Positions 37,293-45,386 of a DNA stretch of 64,000 bases are shown here, piece by piece (the stretch's first letter is position 1; each line of letters opens with the position of its first letter). A program made the translations under genes and the position numbers. The stretch comes from Gammaproteobacteria bacterium (GTDB lineage Bacteria; Pseudomonadota; Gammaproteobacteria; Steroidobacterales; Woeseiaceae), in NCBI GenBank assembly GCA_029864095.1, contig JAOTUB010000004.1, positions 1 through 64,000 on the forward strand, given 5' to 3'. The notes under the pieces were generated by a model. That model was not told where the DNA came from. It saw only the letters and a list, made by a program, of their open reading frames with translations, and did no database searches.

Positions 37293-39656
37293 CTACTCGA
37301 TGCCCGGATTGTGGTATTGCGACGTCTCGAATTCCGATCCAGCACCATGGCAGACTGCGCAAGCTTCCTGGCCATTCGGCAATCCACCAACGGTCAGAAT
37401 ATCGCTCTTCGCTACACCGACCTGGCCGCCTTGGGAGTTGAAGTGTCCCATTGCCGCGATGCTGGTGTGGCATGCACCGCAGTTTGCCGCCGTGGGCGTC
37501 GTCGCTGCATCGTCGAGCCAGCTCGTCGGATCGGCGCCGCCATCGATGCTGACAGCGCGCGCCGTCGTGCGAGGCACGTCGTAAGATCCGGGTACGTGGC
37601 AGGTATCGCAGTTAGCGACGTTCTGCGGGAACGTGATGAACTCGAACTCACCACCGTCAAACGTCGTGCTGCCCGAATGGATCGAATGGACCATGTAGCC
37701 CATCGCAAAGCCTTCGCCTAAACCATCGGGTGCGTTGTCCCCATTGTGGCAATTCAGGCACATCTTGACGTTGCCATTGCGATTCGTGCCGTGTGCCTGG
37801 AGCTGCTTGTGACAGGCATTACACTTGTCGCTCTCGAACGCAACCTGCCGCTCCGCACCCGGGAAGAATACCGCGCTGGTAGCGGCGGCTCGCTGGCTGC
37901 CCACAGTCCCGTTGTGGTCGGTCACACCAACGGCCGCCGGATGACCGCCAAGACTGATCATCACGTCGCCGCTGAAGGCATTCGGCAGAGAGGTGAAATA
38001 CGTCACGGTATAGCTACCGTCCGCATTGACCCAGCCGGGATTGGCCGCGATGTCACGCTGCAGTGCCGCGAGATACATCCGGTGCGGATGGGCGGGTTCA
38101 TAATCTACCGGCCCCGCGCCCTGGTCGCGCAGGCTTCCCGTCGCGCCGAGTTCATCGCCGTTGTAGATGTCGTCGGTCGACCAGGCGACGTACAGGTTCA
38201 GCGACGAATTAGCATCGTTGAACTCCGGATCGTTGATGATGTCGTAGGGCGTACCAGCGGCATCCGTGACCCGGAACGTGATCACAGGCGTCTGGCCCGG
38301 ACCGGTGTTGGTCGCATCGAGAATCTCGAAAATGAAATCCTGCCCCAGCTCATTTCTGAAGCGCGCGTCGCCACTGATACGGCTATGGATAGACAGAGGT
38401 GGACCCGCCGTCGATATTGCACCAAGGTGGCAGCCCGCGCAGGTGCCGTCGTCAGCCACGGCCGTAAAGGCACCGTTAAGGGCTCCGGCCGCACCGTGAT
38501 CGAACCGGTACTGCGCGACGCCGGTCACGGCATCGAAATTTTGTGCGACGAGTCCGTTAGCATGGCAACCACCGCAGGTCTTGGCGGTTGCGGCTGCGTT
38601 CCAGTTCTCGCCGTCGGGATGCGTCATCGATGCCGTGTGACACGTTTCGCAATAAGTCTTCGACTGCGGATAGGTGACCTCGCCATAGGGATGTGCAGAG
38701 TCGCTGAAACCCCAGATGACGAATTCAGCTACCGTTCCACCGAAGGTGCGGTCTTCGCCCATGTGAATCGAGTGCGCCAGATGGGCCAAATCCAGCGAAT
38801 TGCCCGAGTCCTGGTCGACCGTGCCGGGGTTGTGGCAGGTTACGCAGTACTCGACCGACTTGCGCGGGCCGCCGTGCATCGTGAATTCGATGTGGCAGTT
38901 GGCGCAGTTGTTGGTGTCCGCGATCAGCTTTGTGACGCCCGAACCGGCGCCGCCATCGGGCACGAAGTCGTACACCGGATTGAACGGCGCGAGCGGCACT
39001 TCGCCATCGCCGTCGAGACGAATCTCGAGACCGACGCGATGCGTCAGGTTCGGCTCCCAGGGAACGGCGATAGGAGCCGTGATGTTGGTCACGTCCGTAC
39101 CAAAGGTGTACCGGTACTGACCGGGCGCCACTTCGACATGCGAACCGCCACTGAAGCGACTGTCCGTCGTCGCCTGGATCGACAGATCCAGCACGTCATT
39201 GCCCCTGCCGGTAGCGTTATCCAAAACGTCTTCGACGCGATTCACATAACTCTGCCAGTACGGCAGTCCACCGTTGATGTTCGGATTGGTATTCGGCACG
39301 AGTTTGGCGAACGTGAACCAGACGAAGCCGGAGGCAATACCCTCGGCCGGGTTGCCCTGGGCGTCAGTTACTGTGAAGTCAACTACGGGAGGACTGCTGA
39401 CCGTCACGCCGGTAATTGTGGCCTGCAGTTTACCCAGCGCCGCGATCTCGTCTGCGGTCAGTGTGCTGCCGTCACCGATCATAATGGCAGTGCCGGCTCC
39501 TGGCCCCGGCGGCCCTGCTGGCCCCGGTGGTCCCGCTGGCCCTGGTCCGCCCTGCGGGCCTGCAGCGCCGTCCCTGCCGTCATCGCCATCGCAGGCGGCG
39601 AGTGCGAGTACGGAAAAAATGAAAAAAACTTGACCAATCTTGCGAACGCTGAACAT
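37293..39656 (-). CDS. OmcA/MtrC-family decaheme outer-membrane cytochrome, lipoprotein
   Basis: Lipobox LAAC, ten Gly-X-Y triplets, ten CxxCH motifs counted. Confidence 0.9.
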   Translation of the reverse strand: MFSVRKIGQVFFIFSVLALAACDGDDGRDGAAGPQGGPGPAGPPGPAGPPGPGAGTAIMIGDGSTLTADEIAALGKLQATITGVTVSSPPVVDFTVTDAQGNPAEGIASGFVWFTFAKLVPNTNPNINGGLPYWQSYVNRVEDVLDNATGRGNDVLDLSIQATTDSRFSGGSHVEVAPGQYRYTFGTDVTNITAPIAVPWEPNLTHRVGLEIRLDGDGEVPLAPFNPVYDFVPDGGAGSGVTKLIADTNNCANCHIEFTMHGGPRKSVEYCVTCHNPGTVDQDSGNSLDLAHLAHSIHMGEDRTFGGTVAEFVIWGFSDSAHPYGEVTYPQSKTYCETCHTASMTHPDGENWNAAATAKTCGGCHANGLVAQNFDAVTGVAQYRFDHGAAGALNGAFTAVADDGTCAGCHLGAISTAGPPLSIHSRISGDARFRNELGQDFIFEILDATNTGPGQTPVITFRVTDAAGTPYDIINDPEFNDANSSLNLYVAWSTDDIYNGDELGATGSLRDQGAGPVDYEPAHPHRMYLAALQRDIAANPGWVNADGSYTVTYFTSLPNAFSGDVMISLGGHPAAVGVTDHNGTVGSQRAAATSAVFFPGAERQVAFESDKCNACHKQLQAHGTNRNGNVKMCLNCHNGDNAPDGLGEGFAMGYMVHSIHSGSTTFDGGEFEFITFPQNVANCDTCHVPGSYDVPRTTARAVSIDGGADPTSWLDDAATTPTAANCGACHTSIAAMGHFNSQGGQVGVAKSDILTVGGLPNGQEACAVCHGAGSEFETSQYHNPGIE

Positions 39657-39765
39657 GTCCGTCCCCTGGTTTATTGCATCACGAAGTATTCGGGATTTAT
39701 TTCGGTTTTCTTGAGACTTACTGTGATCTTGTAACAGATCGCGTAGTCAAACCTTATTGTTAGAT

Positions 39766-39773
39766 ATACGTAT
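39766..39773. promoter_or_regulatory. Candidate regulator site ATACGTAT, divergent spacer
   Basis: Perfect 8-bp palindrome between the OmcA/MtrC (-) and diheme cytochrome (+) genes; one of seven TACGTA cores in block D spacers. Confidence 0.45.
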
Positions 39774-39870
39774 GTAGATGGCCAAATTCGCAACTGTTTT
39801 TTGTTACCGTTTCATGGCACAAAGTAACCAGGTAATATCGCGTGCGCGTGACGCTATTAAAGGGATCAAC

Positions 39871-40482
39871 ATGAGAATCAATCGCATTTGTTTTGTTTCG
39901 GTTTTACTGCCATTTTTTGCGGCGGTATCGTCCGCTTCCGAACTCGAGTCCGTCGTCGAGAACTGCAACGGCTGCCACGGGGACGACGGCGTCAGTCAAT
40001 GGTCTGATGTGCCGACGATCGCGGGTATGCCGGAGTACGTGCACGCTGACGCTCTGTATTTTTTCCGCGATAACGAGCGGCCCTGCAGCGAGAGTGAGTA
40101 CAAGCAGGGCGATACGAGCCGCCCGGCGACGACCATGTGCAACGCCGTCAGTGATCTGAGTGATGACCTGATCGATGAGATTGCTGCCTATTACTTCGAA
40201 CTTCCGTTTATTGCGGCACAGCAGGAATTCGACGCGGGCCTGGCGGCGACCGGCAAGGGCGTACACGACGCGCAATGCGACAAGTGCCACTCCGATGGCG
40301 GATCGAATCCGGACGACGAGGCTGGCATCCTGGCCGGCCAGTGGATGGGTTACCTCGAAGCGTCGTTTGCCGAGTACAGGTCCGGTGATCGCGAGCAGCC
40401 GAAGAGCATGCAGGACGCAATCGACGCCCTCAGCGATGACGAGGTAAAGGCGCTCGTTCACTACTACGCCAGCCAGCAGTGA
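39871..40482 (+). CDS. Diheme c-type cytochrome (c4/c553-like)
   Basis: Signal peptide from ATG 39871; CNGCH and CDKCH. Confidence 0.85.
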   Translation: MRINRICFVSVLLPFFAAVSSASELESVVENCNGCHGDDGVSQWSDVPTIAGMPEYVHADALYFFRDNERPCSESEYKQGDTSRPATTMCNAVSDLSDDLIDEIAAYYFELPFIAAQQEFDAGLAATGKGVHDAQCDKCHSDGGSNPDDEAGILAGQWMGYLEASFAEYRSGDREQPKSMQDAIDALSDDEVKALVHYYASQQ

Positions 40483-40853
40483 CCGCCGACAAGACCGGAG
40501 GCGAGTTTTTCGAAAACCTCTTCGAATCCATCGATGCGATGGACACGGAGCGGTTTTTGAGTTTTATCGACGAAGATGCGACGTTTCGCTTCGGTTCCGC
40601 ACCGCCGGTCAAAGGTCATGCTGCCATACGTGCTGCGGTCGAGAGTTTTTTTGCTTCGTTTGCCAAGCTGCGACATGTGCTGCAACGGCAGGTCGCAGAT
40701 GACGATGCCGTCGTCTGCGAGGGCGAGGTAACGTACACGCGACACGACGGCAGCATAATTACACTGCCTTTTGCCAATGTCTTCGAAGTCGATGACGGGC
40801 TGATTTCACTGTACCGGATCTACATCGATATCGGCCCGCTATACGCGGCATAA
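40479..40853 (+). CDS. NTF2/SnoaL-like protein
   Basis: 124 aa; FFENLFESIDAMDTERFLSFIDEDATFRFGSAPPVKGHAAIRAAVESFF; GTGA overlap with the upstream cytochrome. Confidence 0.7.
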   Translation: MTADKTGGEFFENLFESIDAMDTERFLSFIDEDATFRFGSAPPVKGHAAIRAAVESFFASFAKLRHVLQRQVADDDAVVCEGEVTYTRHDGSIITLPFANVFEVDDGLISLYRIYIDIGPLYAA

Positions 40854-40885
40854 CAGCATGCCGACTTCGTCGGACGCTGCGCCAA

Positions 40886-40893
40886 ATACGTAT
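40886..40893. promoter_or_regulatory. Candidate regulator site ATACGTAT
   Basis: Perfect 8-bp palindrome, ~90 nt upstream of ATG 40980. Confidence 0.45.
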
Positions 40894-40979
40894 CGTCAGG
40901 CCAACGCCTCGACATTAGGATCCATTATAATTGGGTGATGAGTCGCGAATCGGCTGGCAGCAATTCGGAGGATTTCAGC

Positions 40980-41564
40980 ATGGGCAGGCGAAGAGTTGGT
41001 TTGAAATCAATCGCGGTCGTAATCCTCTTGACCGTTAGCGGCGTCGGCCTGGCCGACGTTAGCGGTATGCTCAAGCTCTGCGCCGGTTGCCACGGTGAAG
41101 ATGGCCGCGGCATGACAGCGGAAATGCCGATTATCGCGGGCCAGCCCGCGGTTGCTCAGGAGGACGCGATGTTTGCCTATGCCGACGGTGATCGTACTTG
41201 CGGCGACGTACCGATGATGTGCAAGTCGGCCGAGCGACTGACCGAGGATCAGATTATCGAACTCGCGGCACACTTTGCAGCGATGCCTTGGGCCGCTGCA
41301 GGAGAAGAGTTCGACGCCGCGCTTGCCGAGGCCGGCAAAACCATACATGACCGGGATTGTGCCATTTGCCACGTTGCCGATGCTGCGGGTGACGGGGACT
41401 TCCCTATCCTGCATGGCCAACGCAAGGACTATTTGCGTCACACCTTGCAGCAATATGCTGCCGGGGAACGCACGCAACTGCCTGTCATGGAGAAAAAGAT
41501 CAGCGCGCTTGCCAGCGAAGATATCGAAGCGTTAGTCAACTATTACGCAAGCTATCGAAATTGA
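40980..41564 (+). CDS. Diheme c-type cytochrome, paralogue of 39871..40482
   Basis: Signal peptide; CAGCH and CAICH; shared layout (IIAGxP.., NYYAS C-terminus). Confidence 0.85.
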   Translation: MGRRRVGLKSIAVVILLTVSGVGLADVSGMLKLCAGCHGEDGRGMTAEMPIIAGQPAVAQEDAMFAYADGDRTCGDVPMMCKSAERLTEDQIIELAAHFAAMPWAAAGEEFDAALAEAGKTIHDRDCAICHVADAAGDGDFPILHGQRKDYLRHTLQQYAAGERTQLPVMEKKISALASEDIEALVNYYASYRN

Positions 41565-41585
41565 TTTCAGCATGGTGGCGTGACC

Positions 41586-42188
41586 ATGAATTCAATGACC
41601 TTGCAGTGCTTGGTTTGTGTTATGTGTCTGGTCGTGTTGCAGGCGCAGGCTGAGGAAGCGCCGGATGTTCGGCAGCCACTGAGGTTTGAAGGCTATCCGG
41701 GCGCGCCTGAATTCGAAGTCGTGCCGCGCAAGGACGAGCTGTTTTTCTATCCCTGTGCGCAGTGTCACGAAACCATGGAGCCTAATCCCGAGATCCGGAC
41801 GCTGAACACCATGCACGACGCGGAGATCGAGCACGGCCGCGGACGCATCTGGTGCCTGTCATGTCACAACCTCGAAAACCGCAATTATCTCAACACGCTC
41901 CTGAATGAACTCGTCGACTTCGATGAGGCGCATCTGGTCTGTGGTGGCTGTCATGCGAATCGCCACAAGGATTGGTACTTCGGCGCACACGGCAAGCGTG
42001 TCGCAAGCTGGCAGGGCGACCGCACGCTTTACAATTGCACGCATTGCCATAATGCGCATAGCCCTGCGATCCAGCCCCGTGCACCGAAACCTGCGCCTCC
42101 TGTTCGTGCCGGACTGGAGCGTCAGCCAGGTATCCAACACGAGAAGAGCGCTGTTTGGGATACTCACGTGGAGCGCGAAGAACAATGA
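41586..42188 (+). CDS. Periplasmic tetraheme c-type cytochrome
   Basis: Signal peptide; CAQCH, CLSCH, CGGCH, CTHCH. Confidence 0.85.
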   Translation: MNSMTLQCLVCVMCLVVLQAQAEEAPDVRQPLRFEGYPGAPEFEVVPRKDELFFYPCAQCHETMEPNPEIRTLNTMHDAEIEHGRGRIWCLSCHNLENRNYLNTLLNELVDFDEAHLVCGGCHANRHKDWYFGAHGKRVASWQGDRTLYNCTHCHNAHSPAIQPRAPKPAPPVRAGLERQPGIQHEKSAVWDTHVEREEQ

Positions 42189-43114
42189 GTAATGAGACTG
42201 GCTCCGGAAACGACGGCGACAAGTTCGACCAGGCCCGCAGAAATTTCCTGCGCGGCATCGGCATGGGTACCGCCGCCGCCGTTGCGCAGCCCGCCTGGGG
42301 CGGCCAGACGTTCCAGGATACTTTCGCCGACTTCTTCCAGAAGGACTACAGGAGAATGTCAGCCGAGGAAATCGAGGCGGCGCTCGAGAGGATCGAGCGT
42401 AAGGCGCAGGCACGATACGACGTGGAGATCGAATGTCAGAACACGCCACCGCAGCCGGGCGTCGTTTACGGCTACGCCATCAACATTTCGCGTTGTAAGG
42501 GTTACCGCGATTGTGTGCACGCCTGCGTTAAGGAAAACAATCTCGGCCGCGACTCGCAGATGCAGTACATCCGTGTACTGGAGCTGGATCAGGGTGATTT
42601 CAACCTCGAGCATTCAGACCATTACTATGAACCGGAGACCGTTCCGGTAGAAGGCAAACACTATCTGCCGGTTCAGTGCATGCAGTGTGATGACCCACCC
42701 TGTGTCAAAGCCTGCCCGGTCGAGGCAACCTGGATGGAGCCTGACGGCATCGTCGTCGTAGACTACGATTGGTGCATCGGTTGCCGCTACTGCATGGCGG
42801 CTTGCCCCTACTGGGCGCGACATTTCAACTGGACCGTGCCCGAGATTCCCGCAGAAGAAATGAATACGAATACGCACTATCTCGGCAACCGTCCGCGCCC
42901 CCGCGGCGTTGTCGAGAAATGTCATTTCTGTATTCATCGCACGAGAAAAGGACAGCAGCCTGCCTGCATGGAAGCCTGCCCGACGGGCTCCCGCATATTC
43001 GGCAACCTGCTGGATCCGGATAGCGAGATCCGCTACGTGCTGGCGAACAAGCAGGTATTTCGCCTGAAAGAGGACCTCGGCACCGAGCCCAAATTTTGGT
43101 ATTACAGTGACTGA
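42185..43114 (+). CDS. Tat-exported ferredoxin-like FeS subunit (DmsB/NrfC/DsrO type)
   Basis: Tat motif ARRNFLRGIG; CMQCDDPPCVKACP, CIGCRYCMAACP, CHFCIHR..CMEACP clusters. Confidence 0.88.
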   Translation: MSNETGSGNDGDKFDQARRNFLRGIGMGTAAAVAQPAWGGQTFQDTFADFFQKDYRRMSAEEIEAALERIERKAQARYDVEIECQNTPPQPGVVYGYAINISRCKGYRDCVHACVKENNLGRDSQMQYIRVLELDQGDFNLEHSDHYYEPETVPVEGKHYLPVQCMQCDDPPCVKACPVEATWMEPDGIVVVDYDWCIGCRYCMAACPYWARHFNWTVPEIPAEEMNTNTHYLGNRPRPRGVVEKCHFCIHRTRKGQQPACMEACPTGSRIFGNLLDPDSEIRYVLANKQVFRLKEDLGTEPKFWYYSD

Positions 43115-43123
43115 CTCATAACG

Positions 43124-44350
43124 ATGCCCGTGATTCGTTTCATCTTTGATGGCGTCCGCGAAATGTTCCGCGGCCCGCGCGAGTATTGGATATGGCTGGC
43201 TGTACTCAGCCTCGTCGTCCTTTTCGGCGCCGCGCGCTACTCGCAGCAGCTTACAGAAGGACTCGTAGTGACGGGCATGAGCGACCAGGTGTCCTGGGGC
43301 TTTTATATCTCCAATTTTGCGTTTCTGGTCGGCATCGCCGCGGCAGCCGTGCTACTCGTGATCCCCGCCTATATCTTTGATCGCAAGGATGTCAAAGAGG
43401 TCGTGCTGGTCGGTGAGGGTATGGCGGTGGCGGCAGTGACTATGGCAATTCTGTTCGTTATCGCCGACCTGGGCCGCCCCGACCGCTTGTGGCATATGAT
43501 TCCGGTCATTGGTCGTTTCCACTGGCCAATCTCGCTGCTCGCGTGGGACGTGCTCGTGCTCAGCGTTTACTTTCTGTTGAACCTGGCGATTCCGTTTTAC
43601 GTTCTCTACAGCCGTTACCGGGGCAAAGAACCGAACTTCCGGCTTTATTTTCCATTCGTTGTTATCGCCATGTTTTGGGCGATCTCGATCCACACGGTTA
43701 CCGCGTTTCTGTTTTCCGCGAACCCTGCACGGCCGTTCTGGCACACGGCGTTACTTGGGCCACGATTTATCGCATCGGCATTTGCCTCCGGTCCCGCTCT
43801 GATCATCATCACGTTGCAGATCGTCCGCAAACTGACTTCCTACAATGTCAGTCAAACCGTAATCGATTTGCTGGCCCTCATCATGACAACCGCGCTGCAA
43901 ATCAGCCTGTTTTTTGTCGGGGCGGAGTTGTTTACGGATTTTTACAATGAAGGGGCCCACGCGGCGTCGATTCACTACCTTTTCTTCGGGCTCGGCGGAT
44001 TCTATTCACTGAAAGCCTGGATCTGGTTTGCCCTGGCACTCAATTTGACGGCCGTGGTGATCCTGATGATTCATCCCTTGCGACAAAAGACACTAATGCT
44101 GAATATTGCGTGCGTGCTGACGTTTGTCGGTATCTGGATCGAGAAAGGCATGGGACTCGTCATTCCGGGGTTTGTACCGACACCGCTGGGTGAGATTTTC
44201 GAGTACTGGCCGACGAGCGTCGAACTCGCCGTTGCCGCAGCCATATGGGCGTTCGGGGTTCTCATTTTTACGTTGCTCGCGAAAGCGGTGATCGCCATTG
44301 AGCAGGGCAAACTTCGCTATCGCGCAAAGGATGCGATGTATCCGCTATGA
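43124..44350 (+). CDS. NrfD/PsrC-family membrane quinone-interacting subunit
   Basis: 408 aa, multiple TM helices, follows the FeS subunit. Confidence 0.87.
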   Translation: MPVIRFIFDGVREMFRGPREYWIWLAVLSLVVLFGAARYSQQLTEGLVVTGMSDQVSWGFYISNFAFLVGIAAAAVLLVIPAYIFDRKDVKEVVLVGEGMAVAAVTMAILFVIADLGRPDRLWHMIPVIGRFHWPISLLAWDVLVLSVYFLLNLAIPFYVLYSRYRGKEPNFRLYFPFVVIAMFWAISIHTVTAFLFSANPARPFWHTALLGPRFIASAFASGPALIIITLQIVRKLTSYNVSQTVIDLLALIMTTALQISLFFVGAELFTDFYNEGAHAASIHYLFFGLGGFYSLKAWIWFALALNLTAVVILMIHPLRQKTLMLNIACVLTFVGIWIEKGMGLVIPGFVPTPLGEIFEYWPTSVELAVAAAIWAFGVLIFTLLAKAVIAIEQGKLRYRAKDAMYPL

Positions 44351-45142
44351 CTCTGCGGCATCTTCTGCAGATCGTTGCTCGTAGGTTCGCCGGGCGTCAT
44401 CAAAAGTCTTTCTGAGCTCCATGAGAATTGCGACAATCGAATCTTCAGTTTGCTGAAGATCGAACTGGTGCACCCGATTCAGTATCCAGTGGTAGCGATC
44501 TTCCAGGTCGCGCACGCGCTGCTGACTGTCGTCCGGCCATCCATGAGATTCGTAGTGGATTCTCGTCCAGCCGAGCAGTCCACCGGCAATATTCAGCTGG
44601 TTGAACACGCGCTCGGCCTGGTCTGCGATCAATGGCAAGTTCTCGCTGTTGCCTTCGCCATGACAGTTCCGACAGGCGTGCAAAACGATGTTCCGCAGCT
44701 CGGGCCGGCGACTCATTGCCGGATGACAAGTCGTACAGGTCGGTGCCGCACGTTGATCCATCAGGGCGGCGTAATGCTTGCTCTGCAAAAACTGTCGTTG
44801 CTTGTCGCCGTGGCACTGACCACAGGTCTCGGGCTGCTTCTGGTAGTACAGGGTGCTCCGTTTGTCGTTCATGGGGAGAACGCCGGCATGCGCCTCTTCT
44901 ATGGACGTGGCCGAAGCCCGACCCCCATGGCAGTCCTCGCAGCTGACGCCGGCCTGCTCGTGCGGCGACGCCACCCATTGCTGATAGTACTCATGCAACT
45001 TCGGATACTGGGAGTAGAACGCAGGATTCTTATGACAACTAACACAGCCATTCTCGGCTGGCAGGGCGCTGACAGAAAACACCAAAGACCAGAGGAGCAG
45101 AACCAGCCCAGACACGAATCGAATTCGTAACATGATAGACAC
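44345..45142 (-). CDS. Pentaheme c-type cytochrome
   Basis: Signal peptide; five CxxCH (CVSCH, CEDCH, CGQCH, CTTCH, CRNCH). Confidence 0.85.
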   Translation of the reverse strand: MSIMLRIRFVSGLVLLLWSLVFSVSALPAENGCVSCHKNPAFYSQYPKLHEYYQQWVASPHEQAGVSCEDCHGGRASATSIEEAHAGVLPMNDKRSTLYYQKQPETCGQCHGDKQRQFLQSKHYAALMDQRAAPTCTTCHPAMSRRPELRNIVLHACRNCHGEGNSENLPLIADQAERVFNQLNIAGGLLGWTRIHYESHGWPDDSQQRVRDLEDRYHWILNRVHQFDLQQTEDSIVAILMELRKTFDDARRTYEQRSAEDAAES

Positions 45143-45190
45143 CTTTGATGCAGGGCTAGTTGTAGCAAAAGCAGCATTTCATTCTTATGA

Positions 45191-45207
45191 CGGATACTAC
45201 GTATCCG
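45191..45207. promoter_or_regulatory. Candidate regulator site CGGATAC-TAC-GTATCCG, divergent spacer
   Basis: 7-bp inverted repeat containing TACGTA, between pentaheme (-) and 19-heme (+) genes; a second TACGTA at 45239-45244. Confidence 0.5.
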
Positions 45208-45247
45208 CCGTATTAGCTCTCAACGCGTGTCTCATAGCTACGTAACC

Positions 45248-45276
45248 TCGGAAAACCCGGATACCAAATTCAACGC
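45248..45276 (+). repeat. Intergenic repeat copy 1
   Basis: TCGGAAAACCCGGATACCAAATTCAACGC; 25/29 identical to 50172-50200, first 16 nt identical. Confidence 0.8.
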
Positions 45277-45386
45277 TATTGAAATATCTAGGTGCTAGTG
45301 ACGCAGCAACCAAGCTTGCGGAATTGACAAATCGGTACACGTTTCATCAACGGGTTCGATCATTTTCGTGATTGACTGGATTCCTA

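Noticed and set aside
39274-39633. Plus-strand ORF with a Gly/Pro-rich collagen-like tail (GPGGPAGPGGPAGPGPP)
   Set aside because: Antisense of the Gly-X-Y stretch in the OmcA/MtrC lipoprotein; codons GGN/CCN reverse into each other, so the pattern is an artefact.
37746-39734. 662-aa plus-strand ORF opposite the OmcA/MtrC gene
   Set aside because: Antisense shadow of a clear ten-heme cytochrome; no recognisable domain and composition typical of a reversed coding frame in high-GC DNA.
39725-39740. GATCT-TGTAAC-AGATC inverted repeat as an FNR site
   Set aside because: Does not match TTGAT-N4-ATCAA, and a single 5-bp-arm repeat is weak on its own.
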